From NCBI RefSeq assembly GCF_021134715.1, contig NC_060024.1, positions 6,820,001 to 6,884,000 on the forward strand: a DNA stretch of 64,000 bases, written 5' to 3'. The notes beneath the pieces are model-generated. The model was given only the letters and a program-made list of their open reading frames with translations. It did no database searches and had not been told where the DNA came from. Each line of letters opens with the position of its first letter. Position 1 is the first letter of the stretch. Source of the stretch: Daphnia pulex (lineage: Eukaryota > Arthropoda > Branchiopoda > Diplostraca > Daphniidae). A program made the translations under genes and the position numbers. Of this stretch, positions 1 through 11,970 are shown piece by piece.

Positions 1-2088
1 TTCCAGTTTTTGATTTTTTAAATTCAACTCTGCGCGATCTGCGTTTGCTGATTTTTCTAAGTTTTCCTTTGCTTTATTTGATGATATTATTCGTTCTAGT
101 TCGTCTATCTTTTGTGTGAATGAACGTTCGCTTTCATCTTTTTTCTGACTCAATTCTTTCAATTCAATTTCTAAGTTTATTTTTTGTAAAGTCAGATTAT
201 CTATTATCTTTTGTTGGATTTCGGGGTCTATTATGTCAATGGTGACTACTCCATCGACGTCATGTGCATTCGAGTGTGGATCAACGCTGGATTCTGTGCC
301 GATGGGAATGTTGTTGCGCTGGAGTGGTTTTGTTGGATCAGGTGGATTTGAGCCAACAACTCTGGGCGATCCGATCTCAGGAGCTGCTTCGGTTATTACC
401 GTCTCATCGGTAATGATTTTCTCATGTAATGATAAAGTCATTGTTATTGTGTAGTTTTTAATTTTTTTAATATTATTATGGATGGTAACTTCTCTCGAGA
501 AATCCTCGATAAGGGTTTTATCCATTACCTCCGGATTGGCAGCTCCTTTCATTTTGTCCGCAAAGTGTTGGAACATACTTGGGATATCGTATTTATTGTC
601 GGTAGAGGGTAACGAAACGGGATTAACATATGTAGAAAGGGATGTCTGAGTCGAGGTCTGAGCTGACACTGAAGTGGCGACATTTCCCTTATCAGTTCTA
701 CACTTTTCCAAATCTTCTTTTACCTTTTTACATTCGTCCAAAGTTGGGTTATTTTTGGTTTCATTAGCATCTGGTTTATTTTGTATGAAAGCCGTATTTT
801 CTCGTTGATGGTTGTTTTCGTTAAGCTTTTCTATTAAGATTTTATTTTCTTCATTGAATGGTTTTATTTCTTGTTCTAGTTCAATAATTTCATTATTACT
901 TGTTTCTTGCTTTTCTTCTAAAGTTTTCAATTTTGAATTTCCTGAAGTCGTCTGATCGTTGTCGGAGTATTCCATTCCGGTGATATCTTTATCCATTTCC
1001 AAAATCAGATCGGTAGTTTCCTTAAATGAATCTTCAGGTAAAATTGTTCTGAAAAATCCGGATTTGGAAGAGTCGGATTTTCGGATCTTTATCTCGATTT
1101 CGTCGATATTGTCGGTAGAGGGCATTTTTTCCAAAACGGGATTCCTATTAACTCCAAGCTCAGTAGAAGGGGATGTCGAATTGGGCGTTACTGAACCATT
1201 TATTATTTCGCCCTCGCCCGATATACGTTTTTCTTTTATCAATGTCAACAATGCATTAAGCGCATCCTTTGTTTTCGCATTTGGTCTTAAGTCTGGTACT
1301 TTCCATTCTTCGTTCAGCGAAGACACCGAATTAGCAACATTCTCTTTTCTACCATTTTCTAATTTAGATTCTAAATTTAGATTTTCTGAACTGGGATTAT
1401 CTATTATCTTTTGTTGGATTTTGGGGTCAATTGTGTCAATGGTGACTACTCCATCGACGTTATGTGCATTCGAGTGTGCATCATCGCTGGATTCTGTGCC
1501 GAAGGAAATGTTGCTGCGCTGGAGTGGTTTTGTTGGATTGCCGTTAGATGGTAGCGAAACGGGAATAACATATGTAGAAATGGATGTCTGAGCCGGAGTC
1601 TGAGCTGACACTGAAGTGGCGACATTTCCCTTCTCAGTTCTTTTCTTCTTTTCATTTAATGATTTTATTTGTTCTAGTTCAACAATTTTATTATTACTTT
1701 TTGTGTACTCTTGTTCAAAATCTTTAATTTTCCAAGTCAGATATTTTATCAATTTGTCTTTTTCAACTTGGGGGTCTATTGTATCAATGACGTCGGGTTC
1801 AACGGGAATAATAGTTCTCGTTATTTCGGGTTTGGAGTTTATAGACTCCGGTTGCGAAGAGGTTTCAGAAATTGTTATAGAAGTTGTTGCATCTTCGATA
1901 ACAATATCATTTTCGGAAAAGTCAGGTAAGTTAACGTCCGTATTCGTTGGGCACGGACTTCGGGTTGGGCACGATATGGTAGGCTGGTATGTAGCCAACA
2001 TAACTATGAAACCAATCAAAAAGCCAGTAGCAACAAGACCTGAAAAGAACGCAACACATTTTGCAGGGTTCAAGGTATGTCCTTCCAT
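1..2088 (-). CDS. Large single-pass (type II) membrane protein with repeat-rich, coiled-coil stem; 3' end outside window
   Basis: The minus strand is open for 696 codons from the ATG at 2088 to the window edge, with no stop in that frame; an in-frame stop sits seven bases upstream of the ATG (2095-2097), which fixes the start. The N-terminus is short and cytosolic-like, followed by one hydrophobic segment at about residues 12-33, then a Ser/Thr/Pro/Glu-rich, lysine-rich region with coiled-coil-like stretches. This is the look of a Golgi type II enzyme stem or of a membrane-anchored fibrous protein. The stem contains imperfect internal repeats (see 197-1640). I do not recognise the family. The segment EKDKLIKYL resembles part of the stem of the galactosyltransferase at 36-38 kb, so a glycosyltransferase domain beyond the left edge is possible but unproven. 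Confidence 0.72.
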   Translation of the reverse strand, partial: MEGHTLNPAKCVAFFSGLVATGFLIGFIVMLATYQPTISCPTRSPCPTNTDVNLPDFSENDIVIEDATTSITISETSSQPESINSKPEITRTIIPVEPDVIDTIDPQVEKDKLIKYLTWKIKDFEQEYTKSNNKIVELEQIKSLNEKKKRTEKGNVATSVSAQTPAQTSISTYVIPVSLPSNGNPTKPLQRSNISFGTESSDDAHSNAHNVDGVVTIDTIDPKIQQKIIDNPSSENLNLESKLENGRKENVANSVSSLNEEWKVPDLRPNAKTKDALNALLTLIKEKRISGEGEIINGSVTPNSTSPSTELGVNRNPVLEKMPSTDNIDEIEIKIRKSDSSKSGFFRTILPEDSFKETTDLILEMDKDITGMEYSDNDQTTSGNSKLKTLEEKQETSNNEIIELEQEIKPFNEENKILIEKLNENNHQRENTAFIQNKPDANETKNNPTLDECKKVKEDLEKCRTDKGNVATSVSAQTSTQTSLSTYVNPVSLPSTDNKYDIPSMFQHFADKMKGAANPEVMDKTLIEDFSREVTIHNNIKKIKNYTITMTLSLHEKIITDETVITEAAPEIGSPRVVGSNPPDPTKPLQRNNIPIGTESSVDPHSNAHDVDGVVTIDIIDPEIQQKIIDNLTLQKINLEIELKELSQKKDESERSFTQKIDELERIISSNKAKENLEKSANADRAELNLKNQKLE
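197..1640 (-). repeat. Modular direct repeats inside the left-edge membrane protein gene
   Basis: Block 1400-1537 is nearly identical to 197-334, and 1538-1640 to 598-700. The two halves are contiguous in one copy but separated by about 264 bp in the other, a whole number of codons, so the duplication kept the frame. A third, weaker copy of the second half lies near 1100-1175, and a short shared module (a run beginning TGTTCTAGTTCAA) occurs near 880 and 1670. The pattern indicates in-frame expansion of stem modules. Confidence 0.75.
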
Positions 2089-3635
2089 TTTGAATTACCG
2101 TTTTATTTTTACCCTCGAACAGCATCCCCCCTTTATGCATTCGTGTAGCGAGTCAGCGCGTTCGCACATCTCATTGCGCCTGATTTAAAGTGGTTTAACC
2201 CCAATTTAATTATAAATTCAGCAATTTTTTTAACTTGAATCGATTCCTTTAATTTATTCCAACATTTTTCAGTAGTATTATTTAATTAAAGTGTAATACT
2301 TTTTTTTTAAACCAAGTTTGAAATAATGTTATATAGGAATTCCTAATAGTTTGAATTATCAACTAGCGGTCGAAATGAGAACTAGCGCTATCATTGGTTA
2401 TTGACTTATTGCGTAACCTTCTCTTCTCTTCTGATTCCCTGTTTATTTCATCTTCCTTCTCTGCCTTTTATTCCTCCACCAAAAAGTTCATCACGAAACC
2501 TTCACGGAGAAAACCGATTGACCTCGTCTTAGCTAATAATTACCCAATGTAAAGTAGGCCTAACGTCCGCAACGTACTAATTTCTCTCGTGATGTTAGCA
2601 ACAAGTCATACGATTTCTGGCGATCGAAAAGCTTCACGCGATTCGATTTAAAAAACAAAACAAAAAAACAATCTCCTAAACGAATGTTGCGCATTATTAG
2701 CAGTTATTAAAATTGGATTAAAATCGCCCTCCTTTAATCAATTAAGATTCATAAGAACGTATATTATTATTACCTAATGTTATGTTGTAATAAATACAAG
2801 ACCCAACATGTTTCAACAAGTCCCAACATGTTTCAACAAGTCCCAACATGTTTCAACAAGTCCCAACATGTTTTAACATGTTGGATAATGTTGTGTAATA
2901 TTTTCTCAAAAGTTGCCGCCATCAGCCGCTAGGAGTTCCCATGAAGACGGGTAGGGAATTTTTGTTTGCCAAGGAATTTTTTTGCAAATATTTTTTTTTT
3001 TTAAATTCCAGATTCCAAAATTTAAATTTGATAACATGAGCTTTATATCGGTTATCATTTACCATAATGTTAACGGGAAAACTGTATACAATTTATGGAC
3101 ATTATCATTTAAAATTGTGATTTAAGATACCCTAGCTAATTATTGAATGGTGAAATCGAATCGAGACGTGGACCATCGATTCGAAAACATAGAAATGTTA
3201 AACAATTATACCCATGGATTAATTATTTCCCAATGTTAGGGCTTTAATCAAATCCATTATAACGTCATTTCGATCGAAAAGTTAATCGCTATCGAATCTG
3301 AAAAACCTTTACAATAAAAATCGATTGACTTCGACGTGTAACGTATAAAACCTACAATGTCTAACCATTTCCCCACGATTGCCGACGACCACAACATGTA
3401 AGTAATTCCAAAAGTTACGCAATGGTAAAGGAAAAGGCATTCCCCTATACGCGTCCACAACACTCACGCAATGTCATCATGGGGTCTGACACTTGAACCG
3501 AAGAGTGAAGTACAACTTGTAATTTTGCCAGTACACGGGAAGGGTGACTTGGATATTTTGGTCGCCAATGCTTTTTTATTTATCAGCAGCTATATGGACA
3601 TTCGATAGATGTATAAAGGCAGGGAAACGTTTGAC
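2089..3635. other. Intergenic region between two minus-strand genes
   Basis: It holds the 5' flank of the left-edge gene and the 3' flank of the helicase gene. Apart from the 20-bp tandem repeat at 2801-2880 I see no coding signal; the 68-codon open frame near 3257-3463 has no start context, splice signals or recognisable protein. Confidence 0.6.
2801..2880. repeat. Tandem repeat, four 20-bp units
   Basis: Four consecutive units of 20 bp (consensus TCCCAACATGTTTCAACAAG). The middle two are identical, and the first and last are slightly changed. Each contains the palindrome AACATGTT. It lies about 0.7 kb upstream of the left-edge gene start. Confidence 0.9.
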
Positions 3636-6600
3636 TTACAATGGCAACAGGCACAGATCAGCATCGGTTGAATTTTGAACAAACGAATCGTGATTAGAAT
3701 AATTGAATTTCACATTTGTTTTACTTCTCTGAATTTTGCGAATAAATAGCTGCCGAAAAATATCAGGATTCTCATGGAATGGATTATATAACCAAATAAT
3801 GGTATAACGACAAGAGCGACATATCACAAAATCATATTTTGTAATGATATATGACAAGATGCAATCGAGATTGTTGGAATCTGGCGGCAGTGATGGTGGC
3901 TCATCTTCGACCGGTTCGGTCTCCATAATCATCTGGACGTCTGGGCGTGTCAGATCAAATTCCATCATCGTCGCCATCGACTTCAAAAGGGCGTAGACGT
4001 CGTTCTCTTGGCTGGTCGTCCACTTCTTGGCCGGCGATCCTCTGCCATCGTCCTGCAGGGCGAGCTGGGCCTTTTTGAGCAAGTGCTGGCACGTCTGGGA
4101 CGTGTCAGATTGGGGCTCGACGCTCAACATGGTGAGACACTGACGCAGGAGATCCAGGCGACGCCACTGGAACAAGGCGTCTTTCAGACACTGGACGCTC
4201 CAACATCCTTCGATTTGGGCCGTCGCTTGCTGCTCCAAACTCTTGACCTGGACGGCCTGGTGACTAGCTCTCAAATCGTCGGCCCACTCTTTTTGCAGCT
4301 TCACTTGGGCCGGCTGATTGTTGACCGTTGAATAGGAATAACTCCGCTCCAGGTCGCCTTTGAATACGGCCGACAGGCAGAGGTAATACATGCGCTGGTA
4401 CATCCTCCATTGATCCTCGACGCTTTTATCTCTGAGCAACGACTCGGCCGCCTTGAACAGACTCTCGTCCGACGAATATTTGGTCAACAATTTGGTGATT
4501 TCCGCTTTGAGGTCGAACTGTGTCGCTAGTGGAGTTGAAAGACGACGACATCCGTCGACGACGCAATCGACCGATCCGCCAATGTTGTTGTTGTTGTTGC
4601 GGAGGGAACAAGGAACTTTGATCAAATGGCCGCACGGCAGCAAAGTCTCCACCATCTGTTGGCACAAGGCGACGGCGTGTTGGCACTGATTGCGGCACGG
4701 CAGTTGACACGAATGTCCGCAGTCCAGAATGGCCCCGCACTTCAATTTACAGACGATCCCGCAAATGGGAAAATGCTCTGGCAGTTTAACCTTTATTAAA
4801 TAAAATAACAATTAATTCTTTTTCTCCATAAAAATTCCAATATTATTTCTTACTTTGACAGTTTGCTGATGATGGCGGTCGCAGCGAAGTGTCAATTCTT
4901 TGCCCAGCTCGCCATTTTTGTTTAAAACATTCTGAACGTGAAGCCAGAGTTTACTTCCGGAGCCGGCCAGGAGACGGATGTTGCCCAAGAGAAAGAGTCC
5001 GTGACGGGCGCGGGATAGAGCGACACAAACTCGATTGGGGGTTCGCAAGAATCCCACCGATTTGATCCGGTTGTTGCGAACCAACGACAAGATGATGATG
5101 TCGTTCTCCTCGCCCTGGTAATTGTCCACCGTCGTGATGTGGACGCGATCCAGCGAGCGCAGTTTGTACTGCTCCCGCCGGTGGGCCACCATGGCCCGCA
5201 TCTGGGCGGCATAAGTCACCAGCACCGTGATCTTCTCCTGCTGTACACCTTGCTCGCAGAGGAAATGGGCCAATCGGAGAGCCATGGCGGCTTCGTGTCT
5301 GTTGTAGTAACTGCTGCCACCTTCCTCCCGAGCCTCCTGGTGGTCGTGATCGATGAAAAAGACGTTGCGGTTGACGGAAGGGACGACTGGATGCTGGAGG
5401 ACGCTCGAGTGGTTCTCCAAATGGCTGTAGACGGAAGGAACAATCAATCGGGACACTTCGGGGCGCATTCGGTGCTGGACGGCCAACATGACGGACGGGA
5501 CTCCGGTTTTGACTAGACGCTCGAATAGCGAAACGTCCATGTGATACTTTGCGGCCAATTTATGAACATTACACTGGGGTCTAAGCTGCAAATGATCACC
5601 TATTTAAAGAGAAATTGAATATAAACAAATTGCTCACTTTTTTGCAATTGGATAAAACTTTAATTTCATACCGATCATGATGAGATGCTGACAACTGGCA
5701 GTTAGCGAAGCCACAATATGCGGCTCCAAGACTTGTGCGGCCTCTTCAACTAAAACTGCAATTAAAAATAGGAAAATAAGATTTCATAAATTTTCTAGAA
5801 ATAGAATTTTTAACGGACCAATTTTGGGTTGTAAAAGGGCGAGAACATCCCGGCGACGAGCGGCACCTGTGGTGGTCAATCCAACGACATCGACGGAGCG
5901 ACAAAGTGCCTCTTCCGACTCGGCTTTGATGCGATTGTATTCGCGAATTTGGCCCCGGTACGTCTGCTCCATTTGGTGGAGTTTCAACGTCTTTAACGAC
6001 TCGGCCGCTTGATCACGTCCCAGCGGCGATTGAGCCGCCTGCTTCCTCATGTTGTTCAGTTTCTTCGTCAGGGCTTGGATATGATCCACCGTGTCCTGGA
6101 TGCATTTCTTCAGGCCATTCATGCGATACTTGTGGTACATAAACGTCGACTCTGTGTACTTTTTTCTATCTTGAACGACATTATCTTTCAAAACAGACAT
6201 CGTGTAACCTAAACAGATCAAACATTAAGAATATCATTAATCAACTAATCGAAATTGAAATCAATTTGAATAATAATTTATACCTTCCAGCAAAGTGGAT
6301 TGGGACTGGCTGCCGACTCGGATGACTTTTTTGGTGCATTTTAAAACTCCTTCGAGGAACTGATCCAGGGCTTGATTGGTCAAACAGATGACGACAATTG
6401 GACTCCGATTGTCCCTCCACAATTCACCGTAACTCTGCCAAAAATCTTGCATTTTCCCTTTCTGGAATTTGTCAACGAGACGGGCGTTGTCCTGGACATA
6501 GTTGCCGCTGTCGTGCCACAAATGTTTGTTGTCCAGCAGAGTGGCGATGATCTTCCGGCCGATGAACGTTTTGCCCGTACCGGGTGGGCCCTGAATCAAC

Positions 6601-7553
6601 GCCAATCGACGAGTCATGGCGGCGTGAAGGGCCGTCCGCTGGATGGGATTGACACCCAATTCACTAGCAGACGGCCAAGTGCTGATGTTTAAAACGTTTT
6701 TGGTTGTGACGCAATTGCCGTCGCTCTTGGTGATGCGGTACTCTTGACTTCCGGGGATTTTCGACTTGAGTAGGTAGTCGGGAACGCCAGGATCTTTCTT
6801 CCAGCCCAGCAGGTGGTCTTTGAATGGGAAAGAGTCATCCTGGAGTTGCTGATAGGCTTCCATGACGACCCTGTAGGGTTCGTAAAAGACTTCGCATTCC
6901 AGCATGGTGTAGGTCTTGCTGGTAAAGTCATCGCAGTTGTGTGGAGGATTTTCGATGCTGACAGTCAACCAGCCCTTCTCCAGTTCCTCGGGATCGCTTC
7001 GTGACACCGTGGCCAGGATGATGACTTTGTTGGGTGCATTCCACAGACAGACCAAAGCGCCGTAAATCAACCGTTTGTTCTTCTCCCAGTCGAAGCCGGG
7101 CATGGAATCAAACCGGATGTTGTATCGACGCCACGAATCGGATCTGTCGGGGACCGTGACGCTGGACAGGAACGAATTTTGAATGAAACTGACGTTACGG
7201 TAGAAATGAATACGCTGATTTGGGTTGTCCACAGGTGGAACTTGCTCGCGGCCTTTGCAGAATTTCCCGATCGTTTCACGAAGTGGCTGAATGAAATCGG
7301 CCCACAAAAGTCGGAAGTGAGTCTCGAGATATGTTTGAATATCTGGATAAGGCTTCTTGGTGCTGTTTGGCCTCAGCAATTCATCTGCAGTGGCATCATC
7401 ATTGGAGAGCATATCGGCTATCAGAGGCATCAAATGCATAACCCTAAAGTCATGTGTTGGCGGTGGAGAAGTACTCGGTTTCATGTTGCTCAAGTTACTG
7501 GTCGATTTGGATTTCGAGGCAAGCGAAAAACCAGCTTTCTGGTATCCAGGCAT
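3636..7553 (-). CDS. ZNFX1: NFX1-type zinc finger-containing protein 1-like SF1 helicase (ZNFX1 family)
   Basis: Five exons, 7553-6284, 6208-5819, 5755-5672, 5599-4854 and 4790-3636, join with GT-AG introns into 1215 codons (1214 residues plus stop). Superfamily 1B (Upf1-like) helicase motifs appear in order: Walker A GPPGTGKT near residue 322, Walker B VEEAAQ near 556 (encoded across a junction), GDHLQLRP near 582, TVDNYQGEE, and VALSRARHG. A Cys/His cluster of NFX1 type (CGHSCQLPC, CGHLIKVPC) follows, then a helical C-terminal region. Family members bind RNA and act in antiviral RNA sensing and small-RNA inheritance; that role is carried over from relatives. The zinc-finger part is much shorter than in the long vertebrate protein. 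The start ATG follows a 3' splice site at 7589-7590, implying an upstream 5' UTR exon. Confidence 0.9.
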
Positions 7554-9260
7554 TTTCGATGAGTAGTTGTTACGAATGTTGTGGAGATCTGCACAGAACA
7601 AAGAAAGAAATGTTGGGTTAGTAACCACTCAAGGTCAATGTTTCAATAATCTCTCTGTGAGAACTAGGAAAAGAACAATGAAATATTTCATAACAAGGTG
7701 ACAATTCTTTGGCAAAACCAGATGGGACACAATTTTTCAAGCCTGAACCATTCCCACTTTGAATCGTGGACACCAGACAGACAATAACAGACATGATGCA
7801 TCAACAACACACCTCATAACAAGTCGGGCCGAGGAGCACAAATCGTTAGAACCACGAAAGAAGTCGAACATTTATCAACTGAGCACCAACAATGTCCAAC
7901 ACCCCGGCATTCCGTCAAGCAAAACTGGGGGAAGTCCTTTCTTTTGCCTCACAACCTACACGACGTTGGAAAAAACACGTTGCTCAATCGGAAGTGGACA
8001 TTGTGTGTGGATTGTGGAGGAATCGTCTTGCAGTCTGCTAAAACACCCGGTACCGACATAAAGAAAAGAGCGTGACTCACTTGTACCCTCAAGGCCCCAT
8101 TACTTTATCCCGACTCGGCAAATTTCGAAATTTTAAAGCAGAATTGAATAGAAACGTGACTTTTCTCTTTTGATTGGTTGTTGGCAGTAGCAGACAGCTA
8201 ACGAAACGACTCACAGAGGGCAGCAGTTTCGATAGAATTCATTGGAAAAATGTTTACAAGGTGAAAAGCGATTTCAGGAACTTCCTTTTAACGAGCTTTG
8301 TTGTTCAAATTGATTCGTGGTAAAATGACAATACGACCATGAAGATTGACAAACATTTGCAAAATAGTAATCACTTAATGACAAACTAATCTAGTCAATT
8401 TCAGATTATAAATAGGACTCACGGGAGAGGGGCCGGGTCGGACGATCTCTCAAATGGCAATTACTATGAAAATAATGGTCCAAATAGATTGCGGTCGTTA
8501 AAGTACGTTTTGGAGTAATGAAGACCCGTGGTAAGTTGGAGCTACAGTAACGGATTTTATTATATTCCACGAGGTTTTCTATCCTTCCCTGTCACGAATG
8601 ACAGGGAAATATCAGGTGACGTGTTTCGCATGCCAACGGAGATAACAAAAGATAGAGAACAATTTTCAGCGAACGAAATGACTCACGCGTTTAAATGGAC
8701 ATAGACATCGCTGTTTAAACGGGCCGGACCATGTCCGACAAAGGAAAGTGTGAGCTAGAATACACGAGACAAGTGTCCAAGTGGAATGTCTTCATCCTTT
8801 AATGTTGTCATGAATGTTACGCAAATGGAAAGTAGGTATGAATCATCTTGCCATTATCTCTGCGCTGATTGTGGCGTGTATTTATTGTTTAGCGTTGGAC
8901 ATATCGATTCGGGAATTATGAGTCACGATAAAAACAGCATATATTTGACATAAGGAAATAGCTACTAGAACATGAACTGATGAACATGTCAAACAAAACA
9001 TTATTAAATACGCTTTTTGCATAACCTTTGTTAAACACATTTTATTTTATGCATGCGACTAACAGAGTAACTGTTTAAATTATTGTTTGTGGATTCTGAA
9101 TTTCTGATCAATATTTTCAATTCACGCCGGCTCACGTGGCTACGTTTAAATAAATCTGGCAACACCAGAAACCCAATAAAAATAATCAATACTTTTCGTC
9201 TGCTTTTTTGGCGTTGACGTTTACTGTCACCGTTTAATTGAACTGATTAATTGCTGAAAA
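7554..9260. other. Divergent intergenic region between the helicase gene (-) and EMC3 (+)
   Basis: 7554-7588 is 5' UTR of the helicase gene, bounded by a clear acceptor read on the minus strand. The first UTR exon and promoter must lie between about 7.6 and 9.2 kb. The 100-codon open frame at 7759-8061 shows no family likeness. No TATA box is obvious, which fits two housekeeping-type genes sharing the interval. Confidence 0.55.
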
Positions 9261-10216
9261 ATGGCAGAACTATTATTAGATTCAAATATTCGTATTTGGG
9301 TGTTTTTACCCATAATTATGATCACTTTCCTTGTGGGTATTCTTCGCCATTATTTCTCCCTCATCATAGCCAGCCAAAAGAAAGTCGAGTTGCTCCAAGT
9401 CCAAGACAGGTATTGTAACTATCGCAGTCACGCAGATCTGTATAGACTAAATTGACTGATTATATTTTATTGCCTTTACAGTCAAGCGCTGGTTCGTTCG
9501 AGACTATTGCGAGAAAATGGGAAATTTTTGCCCAAGCAAGCTTTCCTGATGAGACGGCATTTTTTCAACAGTGAAGATATGGGCTACTTCAAAACTCAGA
9601 AACGGGCTGCCCCCACCACCAATCCCATGACAGACCCCAATGCAATGACTGATATGCTGAAGGGAAATGTTACTAATGTCCTTCCCATGATTATTATTGG
9701 TGGATGGATCAACTGGGCCTTTTCAGGATTTGTTACAAGTAAAAACAAAAACGTGTGTACCTGTTTATCCGTAATGTAAACTAATATGAGCATGTTTTAC
9801 AGCAAAGGTGCCATTCCCGCTGACTCTGAGGTTCAAACCAATGTTGCAGAGAGGAGTTGAACTGGTTTCGCTGGATGCATCATGGGTTTCATCTGCCTCG
9901 TGGTACTTCTTGAATGTGTTTGGATTACGAAGCATCTACTCTCTAGTCCTTGGAGAAAACAATGGTGAGCAATAAATCTCTGAGATGATGAGAGAACCAA
10001 ACTAACATATTTCTTGTGTGCTATATCTTTGCAGCTGCTGACCAGACCAAGGCCATGGCTGATCAAATGTCTGGTGCTGCAATGGCTATGCCGCAAGATC
10101 CCAAAGCTGCATTCAAGGCAGAGTGGGAATCGCTGGAGATTGTTCAGCACCAGTGGGCCCTGCGAAATGTGGAAGCAGAGTTACTTGGCACTACCTCTCA
10201 CAGCAAGACAGATTAA
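9261..10216 (+). CDS. EMC3: ER membrane protein complex subunit 3
   Basis: Four exons, 9261-9409, 9482-9738, 9803-9964 and 10035-10216, give exactly 250 codons (249 residues), the usual length of the family. Hydrophobic segments lie near residues 12-32, 117-137 and 165-185. The conserved stretches [18 protein letters not shown] and [16 protein letters not shown] are typical of EMC3 (TMEM111), an Oxa1/YidC-related insertase subunit that helps place tail-anchored and multipass proteins in the ER membrane. A polyadenylation signal AATAAA follows at 10274-10279. The downstream neighbour is a UGT remnant on the other strand. Confidence 0.96.
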
Positions 10217-10601
10217 GCATTATAATATTCTATTATTTGTCTCTTAAGTGTTGATTTTGTCCGTGGATGTAGAAATAAAATTCTTTTAACTCTACCAGTT
10301 AAATTTCTTTTAGATTTTATTTCTTTAACATTGCCTACATAGTCGCCATCAGAAAATGACGTTTGGTGGACATTTCCAATCCAGTTTGACTAAAATAAAA
10401 ATGCTACGTACTTTGATATGATTTTTATACCATTGTATTTAATTGGTGAGTGAAAACAATTAGAATTTCTAAAAAATCATTAAAAGTAATAATAACAGAA
10501 AATTCTTTTTAGAGGTCTGAATAAATTTCTACCAATTAACAAAAGGCTTGGGTCGCCAGGGCCGGCCAGTTGGAGTTTCAACATAACAGTTGAAAGTGCG
10601 G

Positions 10602-11064
10602 CTACATACAGAAATCAATTCGTCTTTTTTTTTTTTTCTGGCCGTTCATTTTCACCTGGTCATTCGAACAGATGATGTGCCGGCAAAGGTAAAAGACTAG
10701 AAATAAAAACGAAAGCGCCGAAAACACGACAAAGAATAAAACGTCGAAGAGATAGCGCTGGAAAAGGGGAAGGTTGCGCGAAGCTATACGAAGGTGAGGT
10801 GCGCCCTGATTCCGGATGACGTACTCGATCCAGTAGACGGCCCGGTCCAGTGGACTTTCCATTTGATCCCGAGCATAGGCCGATACTTGATCCATTTTCT
10901 CGGCATATCTATGACAAATTTCAAATTTGTTATTAACTTATTATTATGAAATTCAAACCGAATAATTTACAGCAATTTGAATTTTACTTGTATGTAGGTT
11001 AACCATACGCTGTAAGGCGTCGTAAAGAATCTCTTCCTCACAACAACTCTTGTTAACAACAACC
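10602..11064 (-). pseudogene. UDP-glycosyltransferase 3' remnant
   Basis: The open frame 10602-10908 encodes the C-terminal end of an insect-type UGT: SPLDRAVYWIEYVIRNQGAP, a membrane segment (FDVLFFVVFSALSFLFLVFY) and a lysine-rich cytosolic tail. A matching penultimate piece (EEEILYDALQRMVN) lies at about 10995-11064, separated by an AT-rich gap with an acceptor at 10909-10910. The available donor (before GTAAAATTC) does not keep the frame across the gap. No N-terminal or UDP-binding signature exon can be found up to 13 kb. I therefore read this as the tail of a UGT gene that has lost its 5' part, not a working enzyme. Confidence 0.7.
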
Positions 11065-11802
11065 TAACAAGTAATACACTTCTGCAGACATTAAATTTAT
11101 TTAAATTTATCTATCGATTGATTAGATAATTGTCTGCAATATACGTATTTGTATCGATCATTGCGACATAGCTGCTGTTATGATATGAAGTTAACAAAAA
11201 AAATTAAAAATCGAAGTTCATTAGGCCTACAAACTAAAATTTCATAACACACCAAATCAACTGAAATATGAAATATCTTGTTAACTTAATTCTGGATGAG
11301 AATAAGCATGATTTTGTAACAAGAATATTTCTTCCCAAAACATAGCTATCGATTTTTTGTGCTGATAATTATAGGTTAACTTGTAGGCCTATAATCCTAT
11401 TATTTGTCATCCCAGCAATAAAACGATTGACTAAGAAAAATTAAATTTACCCAAGAATTTTATCTTATTTATTTTCGGAATACAGGTCTATTTCTTATTT
11501 TTGTAAAAATATGTTGGTCGTCCGTCTTGATGTTAGAGCCCCCTTCCCCGTCTCTCTTGGTCTGTTCATGCTGATCGAGTTTCATTCATTTATTTAACTA
11601 AACAGTTGCGTCGTATTACCGCCCACCGGCCCACCCTCTTTGGACTGAAAAGGTGTTGGGGTAATAAGCAAGACGAAATAAGAGAAAGAGAATGATGCAT
11701 GCATATCGGCGTTAAATATCCAACTTGCGTGGCAGGCGAGGCAGCCGGGCCAGGCCCCGGAAAACTCTCGACGCTGCTTCATTCGGCCACCACCCGCCAC
11801 GG

Positions 11803-11928
11803 AGAAAGGACATGTCCTTTAATTTTGCCGTGTATTCGTTTTCCCGGATTTTGATTTGAAAAACAAGTTTCAGATCAAAATCCGGCAAAAGTGAAAACTG
11901 GCAAAATTGGACTGACATGTCATCTTTT
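11803..11928. repeat. Long imperfect inverted repeat (hairpin) 1
   Basis: Two arms of roughly 55 bp pair imperfectly. The innermost 12 bp (CCGGATTTTGAT at about 11844 against ATCAAAATCCGG ending about 11884) are perfect complements, and the outer parts share ACATGTC and TTTTGCC blocks. It is likely a foldback or palindromic element. Confidence 0.7.
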
Positions 11929-11970
11929 ATTTTTTGAGGGAAGGCCGTTGTGCGTGCTTTAATTAAATTA

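Noticed and set aside
959-1591. 210-codon plus-strand open frame
   Set aside because: It is the antisense shadow of the long minus-strand membrane protein frame, which is open over the whole 1-2088 region.
7759-8061. 100-codon plus-strand open frame upstream of the helicase gene
   Set aside because: No family likeness, no splice context and mixed composition; it lies where the helicase promoter and 5' UTR are expected.
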